Part shown: positions 8,039 through 14,633 of the stretch, piece after piece
Layout of the letters: the number at the start of each line of letters is the position of its first letter
Numbering within the stretch: position 1 is the first letter of the stretch
Source of the DNA: Leclercia sp. UBA7405
Lineage (GTDB): Bacteria > Pseudomonadota > Gammaproteobacteria > Enterobacterales > Enterobacteriaceae
Direction of reading: 5' to 3'
DNA length: 14,633 bases
NCBI GenBank assembly: GCA_002469605.1
Contig: DKMV01000114.1
Coordinates: forward strand, 252 to 14,884
Notes under the pieces: model-generated
Database searches by the model: none
What the model saw: only the letters and a program-made list of their open reading frames with translations
Told to the model about the DNA's origin: nothing
Made by a program: the position numbers and the translations under genes

Positions 8039-9370
8039 ATGTCTGAAATGACCCCACGCGAAATTGTCAGCGAACTGAACAAACACATTATTGGCCAGGA
8101 CAATGCCAAACGCTCCGTCGCCATCGCCCTGCGTAACCGCTGGCGTCGCATGCAGCTTGAAGAAGATCTGCGCCACGAAGTTACCCCAAAAAATATTCTG
8201 ATGATCGGCCCGACCGGCGTCGGTAAAACCGAAATTGCCCGTCGTCTGGCGAAGCTGGCAAACGCGCCCTTCATTAAAGTCGAAGCGACTAAGTTCACCG
8301 AAGTGGGCTATGTGGGTAAAGAAGTGGATTCTATCATCCGCGATCTGACCGACTCCGCCATTAAGATGGTGCGCGTGCAGTCCATCGAGAAAAACCGCTA
8401 TCGCGCCGAAGAGATGGCCGAAGAGCGCATTCTCGACGCGCTGATCCCGCCGGCTAAAAATAACTGGGGCCAGGCTGAACAGCCGCAGGAGCCTTCTGCT
8501 GCCCGTCAGGCGTTCCGCAAAAAACTGCGTGAAGGCCAGCTGGACGACAAAGAGATCGAAATCGACCTCGCCGCAGCGCCGATGGGCGTTGAGATCATGG
8601 CACCTCCGGGTATGGAAGAGATGACCAGCCAGCTGCAGTCCATGTTCCAGAACCTGGGCGGCCAGAAGCAGAAACCGCGGAAGTTAAAAATTAAAGACGC
8701 GATGAAACTGCTGATTGAAGAAGAAGCGGCGAAGCTGGTTAACCCGGAAGAGCTTAAGCAGGAGGCGATCGACGCGGTAGAGCAGCACGGCATCGTCTTT
8801 ATCGACGAGATCGACAAAATCTGTAAGCGCGGCGAATCCTCCGGCCCGGATGTCTCCCGCGAAGGGGTACAGCGCGACCTGCTGCCGCTGGTAGAGGGTT
8901 GTACCGTCTCCACCAAGCACGGGATGGTCAAAACCGACCACATTCTGTTTATCGCTTCTGGCGCCTTCCAGGTGGCTAAGCCGTCTGACCTGATCCCGGA
9001 GCTGCAGGGTCGTCTGCCGATTCGCGTTGAGCTGCAGGCGCTGACTACCGAAGACTTCGAGCGCATCCTGACGGAGCCGAATGCCTCTGTCACCGTGCAG
9101 TACAAAGCGCTGATGGCGACCGAAGGGGTGAACATCGAGTTTACCGACGACGGTATTAAGCGTATTGCCCAGGCCGCATGGCAGGTGAACGAAACCACCG
9201 AGAACATCGGTGCGCGTCGTCTGCACACCGTGCTGGAACGCCTGATGGAAGATATCTCTTATGATGCCAGCGATCTCAATGGTCAGAGCATTACCATTGA
9301 TGCTGACTATGTGAGTAAGCACCTTGATGCGTTAGTAGCAGATGAAGATCTGAGCCGTTTTATCCTATAA
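8039..9370 (+). CDS. hslU: ATP-dependent protease ATPase subunit HslU (ClpY)
   Basis: HslU is the AAA+ unfoldase ring that binds, unfolds and feeds substrates into HslV. It has 443 residues, the E. coli length. Walker A is GPTGVGKT (57-64, Lys63) and the pore loop GYVG lies at about 90-93. A charged intermediate domain (about 110-240) interrupts the AAA+ core, and Walker B is VFIDEID with Asp256 and Glu257. The C-terminal helix ends DEDLSRFIL, the tail that inserts into HslV to activate it. The ATG at 8039 has AAGGA at 8028-8032, which overlaps the hslV stop, so translation is probably coupled to hslV. A terminator follows closely after the stop. Confidence 0.98.
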   Translation: MSEMTPREIVSELNKHIIGQDNAKRSVAIALRNRWRRMQLEEDLRHEVTPKNILMIGPTGVGKTEIARRLAKLANAPFIKVEATKFTEVGYVGKEVDSIIRDLTDSAIKMVRVQSIEKNRYRAEEMAEERILDALIPPAKNNWGQAEQPQEPSAARQAFRKKLREGQLDDKEIEIDLAAAPMGVEIMAPPGMEEMTSQLQSMFQNLGGQKQKPRKLKIKDAMKLLIEEEAAKLVNPEELKQEAIDAVEQHGIVFIDEIDKICKRGESSGPDVSREGVQRDLLPLVEGCTVSTKHGMVKTDHILFIASGAFQVAKPSDLIPELQGRLPIRVELQALTTEDFERILTEPNASVTVQYKALMATEGVNIEFTDDGIKRIAQAAWQVNETTENIGARRLHTVLERLMEDISYDASDLNGQSITIDADYVSKHLDALVADEDLSRFIL

Positions 9371-9399
9371 TCGCGGCAATTGCATTTTCATCACACATG

Positions 9400-9426
9400 A
9401 TGGGGCTGAAAAGCCCCATTTTTATT
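9400..9426 (+). terminator. Intrinsic terminator after hslU
   Basis: ATGGGGCT (9400-9407), a GAAA tetraloop and AGCCCCAT (9412-9419) form a perfect 8-bp stem, followed by TTTTTATT. It ends the hslVU transcript only 14 bases before the menA ATG, so it also sits where a menA leader would be. Confidence 0.88.
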
Positions 9427-9440
9427 GGCACATAATTATT

Positions 9441-10361
9441 ATGACTGAAATCAGCCGTACGCAGGCCTGGCTGGAAAGCCTGCGTCCTAAAACCCTTCCT
9501 CTCGCCTTTGCCGCTATTGTGGTAGGCACCGCTCTCGCCTGGTGGCAGGGGCATTTCGATCCGCTGGTGGCCCTGCTGGCGCTGATTACCGCCGGGCTAC
9601 TGCAGATCCTGTCGAACCTCGCCAACGACTACGGCGATGCGGTGAAGGGCAGCGATAAACCCGACCGCATCGGCCCCCTGCGCGGTATGCAGAAAGGGGT
9701 GATCACTCAGGCACAGATGAAGCGCGCCCTGATTATCACCGTGGTGCTGATCTGTCTGTCTGGCCTGGCGCTGGTGTCGGTGGCCTGTAAAACCACAGCG
9801 GATTTTATTGGCTTCCTGGTGCTGGGTGGGCTGTCGATTGTGGCGGCAATCACCTATACCGTGGGCACCCGCCCTTACGGATACATCGGGCTGGGTGATA
9901 TTTCCGTACTGGTGTTCTTCGGCTGGCTGAGCGTGATGGGCAGCTGGTATCTGCAGGCGCACACCCTTATCCCGGCCCTGTTCCTGCCGGCAACCGCCTG
10001 CGGCCTGCTGGCGACGGCGGTGCTTAATATTAATAACCTGCGCGATATCGACAGCGACATCGTGAATGGCAAAAACACTCTGGCGGTACGTTTAGGCCCG
10101 GTGAATGCCCGCCGCTATCACGCCTGTCTGCTGATGGGCGCGCTGGTATGTCTGGCGCTGTTTAACCTTATTTCGCTACAAAGTCTCTGGGGCTGGCTGT
10201 TTATTCTGGCGGCACCGCTGCTGATTAAACAGGCGCGATACGTTATGCGCGAGCAGAGCGCATCGGCTATGCCGCCCATGCTTGAGCGTACGGTAAAAGG
10301 GGCGCTGCTGACTAACCTGTTGTTCGTCATCGGAATTGTTCTTAGCCAGGCGCTAAGTTAA
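9441..10361 (+). CDS. menA: 1,4-dihydroxy-2-naphthoate polyprenyltransferase (menaquinone synthesis)
   Basis: MenA is an integral inner-membrane prenyltransferase of the UbiA family. It attaches the octaprenyl chain to 1,4-dihydroxy-2-naphthoate to make demethylmenaquinone, used in anaerobic respiration. It has 306 residues, two fewer than E. coli because the N-terminus reads MTEISRTQ. Two aspartate-rich Mg-pyrophosphate-binding motifs are visible: NDYGDAVKGSDKPDR at 62-76 and NNLRDIDSD at 198-206. Around them are about eight to nine hydrophobic membrane segments. The ATG at 9441 has no clear Shine-Dalgarno sequence and lies only 14 bases after the hslU terminator. Its transcript must therefore come from readthrough or from a promoter inside the end of hslU. 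Confidence 0.97.
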   Translation: MTEISRTQAWLESLRPKTLPLAFAAIVVGTALAWWQGHFDPLVALLALITAGLLQILSNLANDYGDAVKGSDKPDRIGPLRGMQKGVITQAQMKRALIITVVLICLSGLALVSVACKTTADFIGFLVLGGLSIVAAITYTVGTRPYGYIGLGDISVLVFFGWLSVMGSWYLQAHTLIPALFLPATACGLLATAVLNINNLRDIDSDIVNGKNTLAVRLGPVNARRYHACLLMGALVCLALFNLISLQSLWGWLFILAAPLLIKQARYVMREQSASAMPPMLERTVKGALLTNLLFVIGIVLSQALS

Positions 10362-10370
10362 CTGACAAAT

Positions 10371-10387
10371 ATCAATTAACAATTGAT
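10371..10387. promoter_or_regulatory. Perfect AT-rich inverted repeat upstream of the rraA promoter
   Basis: ATCAATT (10371-10377), spacer AAC and AATTGAT (10381-10387) form a perfect 7-bp palindrome ending 5 bp before the predicted rraA -35. It starts 9 bp after the menA stop. The shape suits a dimeric DNA-binding protein. I cannot assign a regulator, and the lack of GC in the stem and of a T run argues against a terminator. Confidence 0.35.
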
Positions 10388-10391
10388 GATT

Positions 10392-10421
10392 TTGCCAACA
10401 ACGCCTTTCGCACGATATACT
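10392..10421 (+). promoter_or_regulatory. rraA promoter
   Basis: TTGCCA (10392-10397), an 18-bp spacer and TATACT (10416-10421) form a credible promoter with transcription starting near 10428, about 25 nt before the rraA ATG. In E. coli rraA is reported to be controlled by sigma-S; the -10 here (ATATACT) lacks the C that sigma-S favours just upstream of the hexamer, so the class is uncertain. Confidence 0.65.
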
Positions 10422-10452
10422 GAAATTACTCGCAGCAACTGAAACTAAGCCT

Positions 10453-10938
10453 ATGAAATACGATACTTCCGAGCTTTGTGACATCTACCAGGAAGATGTC
10501 AACGTCGTAGAACCCCTGTTCTCCAACTTCGGCGGACGGTCATCCTTCGGCGGACAAATCATCACGGTGAAATGTTTCGAGGACAACGGGTTGCTGTATG
10601 ATCTGCTCGAACAGAACGGCCGTGGCCGCATTCTGCTGGTAGACGGCGGCGGTTCCGTGCGTCGTGCGTTAGTCGATGCCGATCTGGCGCGTCTGGCAGC
10701 GCAGAACGAATGGGAAGGGATTGTGGTGTACGGCGCGGTGCGCCAGGTGGACGATCTTGAAGAGCTCGACCTGGGCATTCAGGCCATTGCCGCCATTCCG
10801 GTTGGCGCTGCAGGCGACGGCATCGGCGAGAGCGACGTTCGCGTCAATTTCGGCGGCGTCACCTTCTTCTCCGGTGACCATCTCTATGCCGATAATACCG
10901 GCATTATCCTTTCTGAAGATCCGCTGGATATCGAGTAA
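10453..10938 (+). CDS. rraA: Ribonuclease E activity regulator RraA
   Basis: RraA is a cytosolic protein that binds the C-terminal scaffold of RNase E and inhibits RNA processing, changing the abundance of many transcripts. It has 161 residues, the E. coli length. It opens [20 protein letters not shown], and the glycine-rich segments [14 protein letters not shown] and [20 protein letters not shown] are characteristic of the family. The gene was once called menG from its position next to menA, but that methyltransferase role was abandoned. The ATG at 10453 has only a weak ribosome binding site (CTAAG region). It has its own promoter and ends at a hairpin shared with the convergent zapB. Confidence 0.97.
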   Translation: MKYDTSELCDIYQEDVNVVEPLFSNFGGRSSFGGQIITVKCFEDNGLLYDLLEQNGRGRILLVDGGGSVRRALVDADLARLAAQNEWEGIVVYGAVRQVDDLEELDLGIQAIAAIPVGAAGDGIGESDVRVNFGGVTFFSGDHLYADNTGIILSEDPLDIE

Positions 10939-10966
10939 TAAAAAGCCGGGTAACCACCCGGCTTAA
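10939..10966. terminator. Intrinsic terminator between rraA and zapB, strongest for zapB
   Basis: AAGCCGGGT (10943-10951), loop AACC and ACCCGGCTT (10956-10964) form a perfect 9-bp stem. Read from the minus strand the stem is followed by TTTTTATTA, a good T tract ending the zapB transcript. Read from the plus strand only TTAATC follows, so for rraA termination is weaker. Confidence 0.85.
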
Positions 10967-11031
10967 TCACTCTTCCCTTGCTGAAACTGTCGTGATGTCG
11001 CGAGGCGGCTACACGAGAGATGATAAGGGAA

Positions 11032-11277
11032 TTAAACCTCTTCCATCCGACCCAGCAGCGCCTGCAGACGTTCCTGCCAGCCGTTCTGCTGTTCGCGAAG
11101 ACTATGGTTTTCGCGCTCCAGCTCTTCACGACCATGCTGCGCAGCCTGAATTTCCTGCGACAGTGAGTTGTTTTTTTCTTTCAGCTCTTCAATTTCCATC
11201 TGCAGCAGGGTGATGGTATCAATCGCCTGCTGTACTTTCGATTCCAGTTTCTCAAACACTTCTAATGACATAGTCAT
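11032..11277 (-). CDS. zapB: Cell division protein ZapB
   Basis: ZapB is a small cytosolic coiled-coil protein that joins the Z-ring through ZapA, bundles into the inner ring layer and links it to MatP at the chromosome terminus. The product has 81 residues, beginning [20 protein letters not shown] and ending [11 protein letters not shown], and is nearly all heptad-patterned helix. Two start codons compete: ATG at 11275-11277 (81 residues, as in the E. coli annotation) and ATG at 11269-11271 (79 residues). The AGGAG at 11282-11286 is 4 nt from the first and 10 nt from the second, so either may be used. A further in-frame ATG at 11293-11295 lies upstream of the ribosome binding site and is rejected. 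The promoter lies about 125 bp upstream, leaving a long structured leader. Confidence 0.95.
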   Translation of the reverse strand: MTMSLEVFEKLESKVQQAIDTITLLQMEIEELKEKNNSLSQEIQAAQHGREELERENHSLREQQNGWQERLQALLGRMEEV

Positions 11278-11310
11278 ACCTCTCCTGAATTGCAAGGCGA
11301 CGCTTCACCT

Positions 11311-11375
11311 ACACGGCATCGTTCATTTTTCATCAGGGCGCAGCTAACGCCGGGGAAACCTGAACGATGACGTGT
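11311..11375 (-). promoter_or_regulatory. Long nested stem-loop in the zapB leader
   Basis: The 15-base arms at 11311-11325 and 11361-11375 are complementary at 14 of 15 positions, enclosing 35 bases. Inside, GGCG (11337-11340) and CGCC (11348-11351) form a smaller hairpin. If zapB transcription starts near 11396, as its promoter predicts, the whole structure is inside the mRNA leader, ending about 25 nt before the ribosome binding site. No T run follows in the zapB direction, so it is not a simple terminator. Its function is unknown to me. Confidence 0.55.
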
Positions 11376-11402
11376 AAAAACGCGCACAACATAGTAGTGC
11401 CG

Positions 11403-11431
11403 ATTGTATGGAGCCCCGCCGCCCCTGTCCA
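11403..11431 (-). promoter_or_regulatory. zapB promoter
   Basis: On the minus strand TGGACA (11426-11431), a 17-bp spacer and TACAAT (11403-11408) each match the sigma-70 consensus at five of six positions. The spacer is unusually GC-rich. The predicted start near 11396 leaves a leader of about 119 nt. Confidence 0.65.
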
Positions 11432-11615
11432 GCGGCAAGCCGCGTAGATTGCGGTTTGACACACTTTTCGGGCTCATCCTGGTGCATTCGCGTCATCTAC
11501 CCCTTAATTGTTAATACTTTAGTTAACAGAATGCTGCCTGCTTTCCCTCATCCCTTTCTTAAAACGCGCAAGATGGCGCGAAAACGCTCATTTTATTGAC
11601 ACAGCACACACATTT

Positions 11616-11655
11616 TAAGTTCGATATTTCTCGTTTTTGTTCGTTAACGATAAAT
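11616..11655. promoter_or_regulatory. Two adjacent GlpR-like operators ahead of glpF
   Basis: Two 20-bp units lie directly side by side. The downstream one (11636-11655), with core GTTCGTTAACGA, matches the GlpR palindrome as I remember it (TATGTTCGATAACGAACATT) at 15 of 20 positions. The upstream one (11616-11635) has a good left half (GTTCGATA) and a poor right half. GlpR represses glp genes until glycerol-3-phosphate binds it. The placement over the promoter -35 region fits repression of glpFK. CRP control is expected from E. coli but I could not pick out a clean site. Confidence 0.65.
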
Positions 11656-11671
11656 TAACACCCTGTATACA
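11644..11671 (+). promoter_or_regulatory. Likely glpFK promoter
   Basis: TTAACG (11644-11649), a 16-bp spacer and TATACA (11666-11671) give a moderate promoter starting near 11678, about 61 nt before the glpF ATG; as I recall, the E. coli start is at a similar distance. The -35 lies inside the second GlpR-like operator. A perfect TTGACA at 11596-11601 has no acceptable -10 at 16-18 bp. Confidence 0.5.
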
Positions 11672-11738
11672 GGCATCACGGCCATGCTGATGTCGGCCAT
11701 GCTAACAATAACCATTAATTATTTTTCAGGATCCGATT

Positions 11739-12584
11739 ATGAGTGAAACATCAACCTTGAAAGGCCAGTGTATCGCCGAGTTTATGGGGACCGGGCTGTT
11801 GATTTTCTTCGGAGTAGGCTGTGTTGCTGCACTGAAAGTGGCGGGAGCCAGTTTCGGGCAGTGGGAAATCAGCATCATCTGGGGTCTGGGCGTGGCGATG
11901 GCCATCTACCTGACTGCAGGGGTTTCCGGGGCACATCTCAATCCGGCGGTGACCATCGCGTTGTGGCTGTTTGCATGCTTCGAGGGGCGTAAAGTAGCGC
12001 CCTTTATCTTGTCACAGTTTGCCGGCGCCTTTTGCGCAGCGGCACTGGTTTACGGGCTTTATTACAATCTTTTCAGCGACTTCGAGCAGACGCATCATAT
12101 GGTGCGCGGCAGCGTCGAAAGTCTCGATCTGGCAGGTATTTTCTCAACCTACCCCAATCCGCATATCAATATTGTGCAGGCCTTCGCGGTTGAAATGGTG
12201 ATTACCGCTATCCTGATGGGTGTGATTATGGCGCTGGGAGATGACGGCAACGGCATTCCGCGCGGCCCGCTGGCGCCGCTGCTGATTGGTTTGCTGATTG
12301 CGGTTATTGGCGCCTCTATGGGGCCGCTGACCGGCTTCGCCATGAACCCGGCACGCGACCTGGGACCCAAGACCTTCGCCTTCTTTGCAGGCTGGGGTAA
12401 GGTCGCCTTCACCGGCGCTAAAGATATTCCTTACTTCCTGGTGCCGCTGTTCGGCCCAATTGTTGGGGCTTCTCTTGGGGCATACGGCTATCGTAAGCTC
12501 ATTGGCCGCCACCTGCCGTGCGATACCTGCGTGGTTGAGGAGAAAGAGAACCTCTCCACCACTGAATCAAAAGCTTCGCTGTAA
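11739..12584 (+). CDS. glpF: Glycerol uptake facilitator (aquaglyceroporin)
   Basis: GlpF is an inner-membrane channel of the MIP family that lets glycerol diffuse into the cell. It has 281 residues, the E. coli length, with six full membrane helices and two half-helices. The two NPA-box asparagines that form the channel constriction are Asn68 (GAHLNPAVT) and Asn203 (GFAMNPARD). The aromatic and arginine filter residues Trp48, Phe200 and Arg206 are in place, marking a glycerol channel rather than a water-only one. The ATG at 11739 has AGGA at 11728-11731, 7 nt upstream. It is the first gene of glpFK(X), with GlpR-like operators upstream. GlpK, which starts 21 nt after its stop, traps the incoming glycerol. 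Confidence 0.98.
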   Translation: MSETSTLKGQCIAEFMGTGLLIFFGVGCVAALKVAGASFGQWEISIIWGLGVAMAIYLTAGVSGAHLNPAVTIALWLFACFEGRKVAPFILSQFAGAFCAAALVYGLYYNLFSDFEQTHHMVRGSVESLDLAGIFSTYPNPHINIVQAFAVEMVITAILMGVIMALGDDGNGIPRGPLAPLLIGLLIAVIGASMGPLTGFAMNPARDLGPKTFAFFAGWGKVAFTGAKDIPYFLVPLFGPIVGASLGAYGYRKLIGRHLPCDTCVVEEKENLSTTESKASL

Positions 12585-14114
<1,530 letters not shown>

Positions 14115-14124
14115 GTCGTTGCCT

Positions 14125-14261
14125 GTCCCCTCACCCTAACCCTCTCCCCATAGGGGAGAGGGGATAGTCCGGTGCGGTATTCTTTTCCCCCTCGCCCCTT
14201 TGGGGAGAGGGGATAGTTCAGTGCGGTATTCTTTTCCCCCTCGCCCCTTTGGGGAGAGGGG
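14125..14261. repeat. Tandem REP-like palindrome array between glpK and glpX
   Basis: Three related C/G-rich hairpins lie in a row. The first has a perfect 10-bp stem (CCCTCTCCCC at 14140-14149, loop ATA, GGGGAGAGGG at 14153-14162) with a flanking CCCTCACCCTAA tail at about 14129-14139. The second (14188-14212) and third (14237-14261) each have CCCCTC, a G-A mismatch, CCCC, a TTT loop and the matching G side. They belong to a 49-bp unit present twice (14164-14212 and 14213-14261) with only two differences, at the third-from-first segment after ATAGT. Similar intergenic palindromes are common in Enterobacter-like genomes. They could stabilise the glpFK mRNA 3' end or lower glpX expression; this is inference. 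Confidence 0.8.
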
Positions 14262-14263
14262 CG

Positions 14264-14282
14264 CCCGCCCGCACCCCCTCCC
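14264..14282 (-). other. G-quadruplex motif upstream of glpX
   Basis: The minus strand reads GGGAGGGGGTGCGGGCGGG: four G runs with loops of 1, 3 and 1 bases, a canonical quadruplex motif. It directly follows the palindrome array and is on the template strand for glpX transcription, 48 bp before its ATG. Whether it folds in the cell is unknown. Confidence 0.5.
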
Positions 14283-14330
14283 ACTCTGTGATAAACTTCG
14301 TGCAACTCCTTTTGACTGTACGAGTACCTA

Positions 14331-14633
14331 ATGAGACGTGAACTTGCTATCGAATTCTCCCGCGTAACCGAAGCCGCAGCCCTGGCAGGCTATAAGTGGT
14401 TAGGCCGTGGCGATAAAAATACCGCAGACGGCGCCGCCGTCCACGCCATGCGCATTATGCTTAACCAGGTCAACATCGACGGCACCATCGTCATCGGTGA
14501 AGGCGAGATTGACGAAGCGCCCATGCTCTACATCGGCGAAAAGGTCGGTACCGGCCAGGGTGACGCGGTCGATATCGCCGTCGATCCTATCGAAGGTACG
14601 CGCATGACCGCCATGGGCCAGGCCAACGCGCTG
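14331..14633 (+). CDS. glpX: Fructose-1,6-bisphosphatase class II, N-terminal part (cut by window edge)
   Basis: GlpX removes the 1-phosphate from fructose-1,6-bisphosphate in gluconeogenesis, needed when cells grow on glycerol. Only the first 101 codons are here; E. coli GlpX has 336 residues. The protein opens [20 protein letters not shown]. Metal and substrate ligands of the lithium-sensitive phosphatase fold are visible: Asp/Asn near [10 protein letters not shown] (about 26-35), [16 protein letters not shown] (about 55-70) and the signature DPIEGT (about 86-91). The ATG at 14331 has only a weak GAG at 14322-14324. The 216-bp gap from glpK, filled with hairpins, suggests that glpX is expressed less than glpFK or partly from its own promoter, which I could not identify. 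Confidence 0.97.
   Translation, partial: MRRELAIEFSRVTEAAALAGYKWLGRGDKNTADGAAVHAMRIMLNQVNIDGTIVIGEGEIDEAPMLYIGEKVGTGQGDAVDIAVDPIEGTRMTAMGQANAL

Larger units (their letters stand above)
11278..11738. other. Divergent zapB-glpF intergenic region (461 bp)
   Basis: No convincing gene lies here. From left to right it holds the zapB ribosome binding site, a long inverted repeat in the zapB leader (11311-11375), the zapB promoter (11403-11431), about 160 bp in which I see no clear element, an isolated TTGACA at 11596-11601, two adjacent GlpR-like operators (11616-11655), the likely glpF promoter, and a 10-bp direct repeat in the glpF leader. Confidence 0.7.

Noticed and set aside
7436..8176. 246-codon open frame on the minus strand opposite hslV
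   Set aside because: It is antisense to a well-conserved gene; the frame is open because of hslV codon bias. No ribosome binding site or recognisable family.
8506..9322. 240- and 212-codon minus-strand frames opposite hslU
   Set aside because: Both overlap each other and hslU completely; serine- and cysteine-rich translation typical of reverse-strand shadows.
11333..11392. 19-codon ORF in the zapB leader with a hydrophobic product beginning MLCAFLHVIV
   Set aside because: The ATG is only about 4 nt from the predicted transcript start and has no Shine-Dalgarno sequence; likely chance, though it coincides with the structured leader.
11274..11477. 67-codon minus-strand frame across the zapB leader
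   Set aside because: Starts upstream of the predicted zapB promoter and overlaps the zapB start; no family resemblance.
11596..11601. Perfect TTGACA as the glpF -35
   Set aside because: No acceptable -10 lies 16-18 bp downstream; the pair at 11644-11671 is better placed relative to the GlpR-like sites.
14125..14283. Array between glpK and glpX considered as CRISPR
   Set aside because: Only two near-identical 49-bp units, each containing its own palindrome, with no unique spacers and no cas genes.
14407..14607. 66-codon plus-strand frame inside glpX
   Set aside because: Out-of-frame shadow of the clearly recognisable GlpX N-terminus.

Overview
This is a core-chromosome segment of an enterobacterium (Enterobacteriaceae, gamma-Proteobacteria). 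Every complete gene is recognisable as a close relative of its E. coli counterpart, and the gene order is nearly that of E. coli: metL-metB-metJ-rpmE-priA-cytR-ftsN-hslV-hslU-menA-rraA-zapB-glpF-glpK-glpX. GC-rich third codon positions, many protein-level substitutions, a 328-residue FtsN, a C/G-rich tandem palindrome between glpK and glpX, and no yiiX-like gene between rpmE and metJ point to a non-Escherichia genus such as Enterobacter, Leclercia or Klebsiella. I cannot settle the genus from the sequence alone.

Layout. Positions 1-1913 (minus strand) hold the methionine operon metBL, with metL cut by the window edge. A divergent control region with a row of met boxes (about 1961-2053) separates it from metJ, which encodes the repressor of the same operon. 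rpmE (bL31, minus strand) converges on metJ and shares a bidirectional terminator with it. From 2970 to 10938 all genes are on the plus strand: priA (replication restart helicase), cytR (nucleoside regulator), ftsN (divisome activator), hslVU (ATP-dependent protease, with a clear sigma-32 promoter), menA (menaquinone synthesis) and rraA (RNase E inhibitor). zapB (minus strand) converges on rraA across another hairpin. A 461-bp intergenic region carries the divergent promoters of zapB and glpF. Then come glpF, glpK and the start of glpX, the glycerol uptake, phosphorylation and gluconeogenesis genes.

How the genes relate. MetJ with S-adenosylmethionine represses metBL. FtsN and ZapB both serve cell division. 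HslVU is a heat-shock protease. GlpF admits glycerol, GlpK traps it as glycerol-3-phosphate, and GlpX supplies fructose-1,6-bisphosphatase activity.

Novelty. I found no new multi-gene system and no mobile element, phage, CRISPR array, tRNA or rRNA. The observations worth a second look are all non-coding or very small: a 15-bp inverted repeat with one mismatch and a nested hairpin in the zapB leader, a tandem palindrome array plus a G-quadruplex motif between glpK and glpX, two hairpins in the rpmE leader, a 58-codon candidate leader ORF overlapping metJ, an AT-rich perfect inverted repeat upstream of rraA, and the absence of yiiX.
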